Program-made: the position numbers and the translations under genes | Shown here: piece after piece, positions 6,005 through 10,867 of the stretch | How the letters are laid out: every line of letters starts with the position of its first letter | Position numbering within the stretch: position 1 is the stretch's first letter | Origin: Verrucomicrobiaceae bacterium | GTDB taxonomy: Bacteria; Verrucomicrobiota; Verrucomicrobiia; Verrucomicrobiales; Akkermansiaceae | Length of the DNA: 10,867 nt | Direction of reading: 5' to 3' | NCBI GenBank assembly: GCA_027483005.1 | Contig: JAIXVN010000448.1 | Span: 1-10,867, forward strand | The notes under the pieces: generated by a model | Database searches by the model: none | Seen by the model: only the letters and a program-made list of their open reading frames with translations | What the model was told of the DNA's origin: nothing

Positions 6005-7138
6005 TTACCGCGGCAGGGGCGGCAAGGGAAGCAGTGGGTTGTCCGGATTGAAGCCGGGCGGCAGGGTGTCCTTGTCGAGAAACTCCGGTGGCGCGTCCGG
6101 CAGGCCGGGCTGGGTCTGGACCGGCTTCTGGTTGCGGGCGGCGAGGTCGCGCGGCCAGGCCTGGAGGTCGATCATCTCGTTCTTGTAGTTCAGCTCGACC
6201 GACTGCCCGTAGTAAACGCGCTGGCCGAAGAGGTGCTCGTCCTGCACGTCCCGGTGCGGCAGGACGTAGGTGACGCGGAGCAGCTCCTCGCCGCCGACCC
6301 AGTCGATCGCGCCGCTGACCCACTTGTGTTCACGGATGCTGGTTTCTTCCGAGGAAGGCACGATCTCCTTGCCGCGGATGATGTCGAAGAAATTGACGGT
6401 CACGAAGAAATCGTCCGCGCTGATCGTCGTGCCGGGCGCGGCCTGAACCGGGATCGTCAGCACGATGCGCTCCCCATCCTGATAGTTCACATCCTTGAAG
6501 ATCCGGGTGCGGCCCAGTGAGAGCTGGCCGCGCATGTCGGCGGCGTCCTTGATGCCATCGCGCAGCTTGGCGGTGGCCAGAGGGTAGAGCGCACCGGCCT
6601 TGGTGGCACCCATGTTCATGACGTTCTGATAATGTTCCGACGCGGTCTCGAAGACCTCCATCGCCTCGTGGACCAGGCCGAGTTCGTATTCGACATTCGG
6701 ATCGTTCGGCTCGCGGGAATGGGCCTCCTCCAGCTTGGTGATGGCCTGCACCATGTCCCCGGCGACGCGGGCCTTGCGGGCCTCCATGACCAGTTTCTCC
6801 ACCACTGGATCCGCGATGGACGGGGTGGTCAGTGGACGGGCCTGGACCTGGGCGGGCATCGGGGCCTCCTCTGGCTGGGGGGGTCTGGCGACGAGGGAGG
6901 CGGAAGGTTTCGCGACCTCTGGAGCCGCCGCCACCGCCGCTGGCTCCATCGGCATCGGCACGAACCTGGTGACCTCGCGTTCCACCACCTGGACCTGGCG
7001 CGACGATTCCATGCGGGCGGCCAGCGCGAGGCCGGCGCTGAGAAGCTCAACAAAGGCCAGAACGCCCAGCACCCAGCAGGAAAGCTGGAACACGCTTGTG
7101 CGCGGGGTCACTTGGGCATGAGTTGGTTGCGCTTGCAT
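6005..7138 (-). CDS. Membrane-anchored TPR protein with C-terminal beta-rich domain
   Basis: A 377-residue protein. A single transmembrane segment at residues 17-41 (SVFQLSCWVLGVLAFVELLS) follows a short N-terminal tail. Residues 56-112 are a Pro/Ala-rich spacer. Residues 113-192 form about two tetratricopeptide-like helical pairs: ARKARVAGDMVQAITKLEEA, then NVEYELGLVHEAMEVFETAS. Residues 205-325 are a likely beta-sandwich domain with RIFKDVNYQDGERIVLTIP, DDFFVTVNFFDIIRGKEIV and LLRVTYVLPHRD. A Pro-rich tail with PLPPLPR ends the protein. I know no named family for the C-terminal domain. TPR pairs usually mediate protein-protein contacts. The gene immediately precedes the pseudokinase gene (16 bp gap), so the two products may form a membrane complex. 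The ATG at 7138 has no recognisable SD sequence. It lies 52 bp after the stop of the upstream dehydrogenase gene, so read-through from there is possible. Confidence 0.75.
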   Translation of the reverse strand: MQAQPTHAQVTPRTSVFQLSCWVLGVLAFVELLSAGLALAARMESSRQVQVVEREVTRFVPMPMEPAAVAAAPEVAKPSASLVARPPQPEEAPMPAQVQARPLTTPSIADPVVEKLVMEARKARVAGDMVQAITKLEEAHSREPNDPNVEYELGLVHEAMEVFETASEHYQNVMNMGATKAGALYPLATAKLRDGIKDAADMRGQLSLGRTRIFKDVNYQDGERIVLTIPVQAAPGTTISADDFFVTVNFFDIIRGKEIVPSSEETSIREHKWVSGAIDWVGGEELLRVTYVLPHRDVQDEHLFGQRVYYGQSVELNYKNEMIDLQAWPRDLAARNQKPVQTQPGLPDAPPEFLDKDTLPPGFNPDNPLLPLPPLPR

Positions 7139-7190
7139 CGTCAGGCAGGCTGCTGGATCGCGGCCGACCTGTCAATCGACCCCGTCGGGC

Positions 7191-8573
7191 TTATGGGTCT
7201 AAAAATTTCCCGGGATTGAGGATGCCGTGGGGGTCGAGGGTGAGTTTGAGCGAACGGTGGACGGCGAGGGAGGTGTCGCCGAGCGCGTCACGGATCCAGG
7301 GCTTCTTGGCCAGCCCGACGCCATGCTCGCCGGTGATCGCGCCTCCGTTGGCGAGGACCCAGTGGAACAGGATGTCCAGTGCGGCGTCCGCCTTGGCCCG
7401 GACTTCCGGATTCTCGTAATCCTTCACCATCAGGTTGGTGTGGATGTTGCCATCTCCAGCGTGGCCGAAGCAGGCGATGGGAATTCCGGTTTCGGTCTCC
7501 AGCGTACGGGCGAAGTTGACCAGATCCACCAGCTTCGAGCGCGGCACGACAATGTCCTCGTTGAGCTTGGTCAGGCCGGTGTCGCGCAGGGAGTAGGAAA
7601 ACTCGCGGCGAAGCTGCCAGATGCGATTGCAGGCCTCCTCATCGGGGGCGACGTCGATGAAGGACGCCCCGGCGCGCAGCAGGAGCTGGTGGAGCTCCTC
7701 CAGCTCCGAACTCACGGCGGCGTGCCGGCCATCAATCTCGACGATGAGGTGGGCATTTCCCTCCGGAAAGACCTCGGCTCCGAGCCGCTTGCGGGCGGCG
7801 GCGAGAGTGAAGGCGTCGGCGATTTCGAGTGCGGACGGCAGATGGCCGGAATTCAGGACCAGCTGCACGGCAGCGGCGGCGGTGGGGAAATCCGGGAAGA
7901 TCGCCGCGAGCATGGCACGGGTCTGGGGCCTGGGAATCAGGCGGAGCGTGGCCTCGGTCACGATGCCGAGCATGCCCTCGGAGCCGGTGAAGAGCCCGCA
8001 GAGGTCGAAGCCGGTCTTGTTCTTGTGAAGGCGGCCGCCGACCCGCATGACCTTGCCGTTCACCAGCACCACTTCGAGTCCGAGGACGTAGCTACGGGTC
8101 ACCCCGTACTTCAGGCAGCGCGGACCGCCGGCGTTGGTGGCGATGTTTCCGCCGATCGAGCACTCCTTGAGCGAGGCGGGATCCGGCGGATACTCCCAAC
8201 CGACCTCGTGGGCCGCCTTTTGAAGGGCGGCGGTGATCACGCCGGGCTGCACCACGGCGACGCCATCGGCGGTGTCGATCGCCAGAATCCGGTTCATCCG
8301 CGCGGTGGAAAGGACGATGCCGCCTTTCATCGGCACGCAGCCGCCCACGTAACCCACCCCGGCCCCGCGGGTGGTGACCGGGACCCGGTTGTGGTGGGCG
8401 AAGGCCATGACGGCGGAAACATCGGCGGTCGATTCGGCGAAAACAACCACCTCTGGATCATGGCGGGCATACCACTTGTCGCCCGCGTGAGCCGCGATCG
8501 CCTCGGGGCTCACATCGATTTTCCAGGGTCCCAGCCTTTCGCTGAGTCGCAGGACGATTTCCTCAGCCTCCAT
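7191..8573 (-). CDS. FAD-linked 2-hydroxyacid dehydrogenase, GlcD-like
   Basis: With the ATG at 8573 this is a 460-residue flavoprotein of the GlcD/D-lactate dehydrogenase family (vanillyl-alcohol-oxidase fold). The FAD-binding part has PVTTRGAGVGYVGGCVPMKG (65-84), PDPASLKECSIGGNIATNAG (130-149), KYGVTR, and TGFDLCGLFTGSEGMLGIVT. The C-terminal part carries FGHAGDGNIHTNLM (369-382), GEHGVGLAKKP (415-425) and NPGKFL at the end. Such enzymes oxidise glycolate, D-lactate or similar 2-hydroxyacids and pass electrons to a membrane acceptor. No partner genes (GlcE/GlcF-type) are visible, so this is probably a single-subunit form; the exact substrate is unknown. The frame is open further upstream, with ATG at 8750 and TTG at 8792. 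I prefer 8573 because family similarity begins there and the length is then typical. The longer versions would add a low-complexity Pro/Ser/Lys leader. Confidence 0.88.
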   Translation of the reverse strand: MEAEEIVLRLSERLGPWKIDVSPEAIAAHAGDKWYARHDPEVVVFAESTADVSAVMAFAHHNRVPVTTRGAGVGYVGGCVPMKGGIVLSTARMNRILAIDTADGVAVVQPGVITAALQKAAHEVGWEYPPDPASLKECSIGGNIATNAGGPRCLKYGVTRSYVLGLEVVLVNGKVMRVGGRLHKNKTGFDLCGLFTGSEGMLGIVTEATLRLIPRPQTRAMLAAIFPDFPTAAAAVQLVLNSGHLPSALEIADAFTLAAARKRLGAEVFPEGNAHLIVEIDGRHAAVSSELEELHQLLLRAGASFIDVAPDEEACNRIWQLRREFSYSLRDTGLTKLNEDIVVPRSKLVDLVNFARTLETETGIPIACFGHAGDGNIHTNLMVKDYENPEVRAKADAALDILFHWVLANGGAITGEHGVGLAKKPWIRDALGDTSLAVHRSLKLTLDPHGILNPGKFLDP

Positions 8574-8788
8574 CGAGTCGCGGCCAGGCGACACCAGCCC
8601 GGCTACGATTCTCCCGGGTTTGTCCTCCACCGTCGGCTTTGGCGCAGGCTGATCGACCGCATCCAGAGGCTCCCAGATGGAGGAGTCCTCGATGGGGGAT
8701 GACCCTGCGCGGGGGGTGGAGGTTTTGGGCCGCTTTGGTGGGATTGGCATGGCAGACAGTCCAAGCTCAGCGGCAAGTCTGCGGCCGG
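8574..8788 (-). other. In-frame leader between phosphorylase stop and preferred dehydrogenase start
   Basis: A 215-bp stretch that stays open in the dehydrogenase frame back to a TTG at 8792, which overlaps the phosphorylase TGA as TTGA. An ATG at 8750 would give a leader beginning MPIPPKRPKTSTPRAGSSP. It has no signal-peptide hydrophobic core and its composition is low-complexity, so I treat it as probably untranslated. Translational coupling through the TTGA overlap cannot be excluded. No promoter or terminator is evident. Confidence 0.4.
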
Positions 8789-10450
8789 TCAATCTCCGGC
8801 ATAAATCTTCTTGAAATACTCCGCAGCCATGCGGTCGGAGTCAAAGAAGGGGACGACATCGTTCATCGACTGGAGCACCAGTTTCGACCATCCGGCCGGG
8901 TCATCGTAGTAAAGCGGCAACACGGTCTCCTCCATGAGTGAGTGGAACCCGAGCAGGTCATGGCGATCGCGCGATTCCGGAGAGAGCGCCGGGTCGGCCG
9001 CCGGGATGATGAAGCTGTTCTCGCCATTCTTCGCGAACTCGCAGACCCAGCCGTCGTGAGTGGAAAGATTGACCGCGCCATTCATCGCGGCGGTCATCCC
9101 GGAGGTGCCGGAGGCCTCGCGGGTGACCACCGGGTTGTTGAGCCAGATGTCGGCTCCGTTCTTGAGGAAACGGGAAAGCTCCAGCTCGTAGCCGACGAGG
9201 ATGGCGGCATTCGGATGATTGCGCGTGAGCTGGGCGAGGCGGTTGAAGGTCTCGATGGCTCCGAAGTCGAAAGGATAGGGCTTTCCGGCCCAGATCAGCT
9301 GCACCGGGCGCTTCGAGTTCGTCATCAGCTCGCGGAACAGGCGGATGTCGCGCGCGATCAGGTCGGGACGCTTGTAGCCGGCGAAACGTCGCGCCCACAC
9401 GATGGTCAGCACATCGGGCCGGAACAGCTTGCCGGTCTGGTCGGCCACGAGGCGGAACAGTCGCTCCTTGAGCTCGCGCTTGCGATTGCCGAGCAGCTCG
9501 ATGTCGCCGCGCAGGCGGGCGGCTTCCAGTCCGTGGTCCGCCCAGTAGCGTTTGTTCTGGGCGTTGGTGACGTGGGTGATCGGGCAGATGTCGGGAAACC
9601 TCTTCCACATGTCCCGCGAGACCTGGCCGTGGAGCTCGGAAACGCCGTTCGCGATGCGGGCGAGACGGAGCGCGGCGAGCGAGTGATTGAAGACGGCGTC
9701 GTGGATGCCGGTGATCTCGCGGACCTCGGCCTCCGGCACGCCGCCGAAGAACGAGAAATCGTGGAGCAGCTTGAAGTCGTGCTTCTCGTTGCCCGCCTCC
9801 TCGGGCGTGTGGGTGGTGAACACGAGGCGCTTCCTCACCTCCTCCTTGCTACGATATCTCTCGTACAATCGGAAAGCGGCGGAAAGCCCGTGGGCCTCGT
9901 TGAGATGCCAGACTTCGGGATCGACTCCGAGTTCCTCCACCAGTCTCGCTCCACCGGCCCCGAGCACGATGTACTGCGCGATGCGGCGCAGCGGGTCATT
10001 GTCGTAAAGCCGGTGGGTGATCGCGCGGGACAGCTCGTCGTTCTCCTCCACATCGGTGCTGAGGAAGAACATCGGCACGGTGGAGAACACCTCCGCCGGG
10101 AGATACATCGCCTTCACCCACACCGGATGGCCATGCACCGGGACGGTGAAACGGATGCCGGTGTCCTGGAGGAAGGTGTATTCATTCCGCCGGAACTGCA
10201 CCGCCATCCCGCCGTCGTCGCCACGGGTCTGGTTGTAGTAGCCGTAGGACCAGCAGATGCCGATGCCGACCAGGTTCTGCTTCAGCGCCGCCGCCGATTT
10301 CATGTGGGAGCCGGCCAGGAAGCCGAGGCCGCCCGAGTAGATCTTGAAGCTCTGGTCGAGCGCGAACTCGCAGGAGAGATACACCGCGCTTTTCGAATAC
10401 TCGGGAGCGATCTCGTAGGGGTGGGCGAACGGCTTCGGCAGGAAGGACAT
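8789..10450 (-). CDS. GT35-type alpha-glucan phosphorylase homologue, short form, Thr at PLP-lysine position
   Basis: A 553-residue cytoplasmic protein of the glycogen/maltodextrin phosphorylase fold, belonging to the shorter, divergent alpha-glucan phosphorylase branch rather than the roughly 800-residue classical form. Visible motifs are YLSCEFALDQSFKIYSGGLG (24-43), WHLNEAHG (181-188), FTTHTPEEAGNE with the active-site-type His214, ALRLARIANGVSELHGQVSR (260-279), WARRFAGYKRP with Arg355 and Lys360 at the phosphate/PLP-phosphate-binding positions, and EASGTSGMTAAMNGAVNLS (445-463). In classical phosphorylases the residue after GTGNM or GTSGM is the lysine that binds pyridoxal phosphate; here it is Thr453 (codon ACC, 9092-9094). 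Either this subfamily uses PLP differently or the protein does not catalyse phosphorolysis. The usual role would be release of glucose-1-phosphate from storage glucan. The ATG at 10450 has no SD sequence. The gene lies 46 bp after the threonine dehydrogenase gene. Confidence 0.85.
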   Translation of the reverse strand: MSFLPKPFAHPYEIAPEYSKSAVYLSCEFALDQSFKIYSGGLGFLAGSHMKSAAALKQNLVGIGICWSYGYYNQTRGDDGGMAVQFRRNEYTFLQDTGIRFTVPVHGHPVWVKAMYLPAEVFSTVPMFFLSTDVEENDELSRAITHRLYDNDPLRRIAQYIVLGAGGARLVEELGVDPEVWHLNEAHGLSAAFRLYERYRSKEEVRKRLVFTTHTPEEAGNEKHDFKLLHDFSFFGGVPEAEVREITGIHDAVFNHSLAALRLARIANGVSELHGQVSRDMWKRFPDICPITHVTNAQNKRYWADHGLEAARLRGDIELLGNRKRELKERLFRLVADQTGKLFRPDVLTIVWARRFAGYKRPDLIARDIRLFRELMTNSKRPVQLIWAGKPYPFDFGAIETFNRLAQLTRNHPNAAILVGYELELSRFLKNGADIWLNNPVVTREASGTSGMTAAMNGAVNLSTHDGWVCEFAKNGENSFIIPAADPALSPESRDRHDLLGFHSLMEETVLPLYYDDPAGWSKLVLQSMNDVVPFFDSDRMAAEYFKKIYAGD

Positions 10451-10496
10451 GAGGAATGGATGGGGTTTCGCGGGCTGGTTCGCAATCAGAAGGCTG

Positions 10497-10867
10497 TTAG
10501 ACCGTCCAATCCAGCACCACCTTGCCCGATTGGCCCGACATCATCGTCTCGAAGCCTTTGTCGAACTCGGTGTAGTGGAATCGGTGAGTGATCACCGGCG
10601 AAATGTCCAGACCCGCGCGGATCATGCTGCTCATTTTGTACCAAGTCTCGTACATTTCCCGACCGTAGATGCCCTTGAGGATCAGGCCCTTGAAGATGAC
10701 CTTGTCCCAGTCGATGGCGACCTTTTCCGGGAAAATTCCGAGCAGCGAAACCTTCGCGCCGTTGGAGGTGTGGGTGAGGATGTCGTGCAGGCCGGAGGGA
10801 TGGCCGGACATTTCCAGCGCCACGTCGAAGCCCTCCTTCATGCCGAGTTCCTGCTTCACGTCGTCGA
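10497..10867 (-). CDS. tdh: L-threonine 3-dehydrogenase (C-terminal part; N-terminus beyond window)
   Basis: About 123 residues are visible and the frame is open at the window edge, so the catalytic zinc-binding N-terminal part lies outside. The visible part covers the end of the NAD-binding fold and the C-terminus. It has strong similarity to E. coli Tdh in EGFDVALEMSG, IDWDKVIFKGLILKGIYGRE, ETWYKMSSMIRAGLDISPVI, THRFHYTEFDKGFETM, and the ending SGQSGKVVLDW. Tdh oxidises L-threonine to 2-amino-3-oxobutyrate with NAD+; the product is normally converted to glycine and acetyl-CoA by Kbl. No kbl gene is seen downstream; it may lie upstream, outside the window. The next gene on the same strand is the phosphorylase homologue, which has no obvious pathway link. 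Confidence 0.93.
   Translation of the reverse strand, partial: DDVKQELGMKEGFDVALEMSGHPSGLHDILTHTSNGAKVSLLGIFPEKVAIDWDKVIFKGLILKGIYGREMYETWYKMSSMIRAGLDISPVITHRFHYTEFDKGFETMMSGQSGKVVLDWTV

Noticed and set aside
4420..6051. 543-codon open frame on the plus strand
   Set aside because: It lies fully opposite the pseudokinase/FGE gene, which has clear domain motifs. The product is Gly/Arg/His-rich without a recognisable motif, as expected for an antisense frame in GC-rich DNA.
7178..7199. GACCC/GGGTC inverted repeat between the GlcD-like and TPR genes as a terminator
   Set aside because: It has only five base pairs with a 12-base loop and no T-run in the transcribed direction, so co-transcription remains possible.
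7227..8702. 491-codon open frame on the plus strand
   Set aside because: It is antisense to the GlcD-like gene, which shows unmistakable family motifs. The product is low-complexity (Gly, Asp, Val, His) and shadow-like.
8942..10591. 549-codon open frame on the plus strand
   Set aside because: It is antisense to the phosphorylase homologue and runs into the tdh gene. No domain is recognisable.

Overview
The window is about 10.9 kb of GC-rich bacterial DNA with dense coding. I read it as chromosomal DNA of a Verrucomicrobiota member, possibly near the Luteolibacter/Haloferula group, but this is inference. It rests on four points: an exosortase-type C-terminal sorting tail on an ice-binding-like protein, a membrane-spanning kinase-fold/FGE-sulfatase-fold fusion typical of the Planctomycetes-Verrucomicrobia-Chlamydiae superphylum, a large secreted peroxidase carrying an Ig-like segment, and weak or absent Shine-Dalgarno sequences. 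I see no rRNA, tRNA, CRISPR array, phage gene or intact insertion sequence.

Left part, plus strand (1-2946). The window opens inside a gene for an animal-type haem peroxidase whose halves are in the wrong order. The proximal-histidine half comes first and the distal-histidine half is at the C-terminus. The whole block sits between two pieces that look like one split Ig-like domain. This is the main finding: an apparently circularly permuted peroxidase nested in an Ig-like domain. A strong intrinsic terminator follows at 1897-1931. Next come a LacI/CcpA-type palindrome and a secreted DUF3494 (ice-binding-like) protein with a PEP-CTERM-like tail.

Middle part (2971-4267). A small conserved-looking 84-residue protein lies on the minus strand. 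About 500 bp of non-coding DNA follows, with a short heptad repeat and small hairpins, and then a plus-strand gene for a four-helix membrane protein of unknown function.

Right part, minus strand (4495-10867). Five genes run in the same direction. In transcription order they are L-threonine 3-dehydrogenase (C-terminal part only), a short GT35-type alpha-glucan phosphorylase homologue with Thr at the PLP-lysine position, a GlcD-like FAD-dependent 2-hydroxyacid dehydrogenase, a membrane-anchored TPR protein, and a pseudokinase-TM-FGE-fold fusion. The first three are metabolic and may only be neighbours. The last two are 16 bp apart and likely form a functional pair at the membrane, with the pseudokinase protein probably a scaffold or sensor rather than an enzyme. 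The long plus-strand open frames opposite these genes are antisense shadows.
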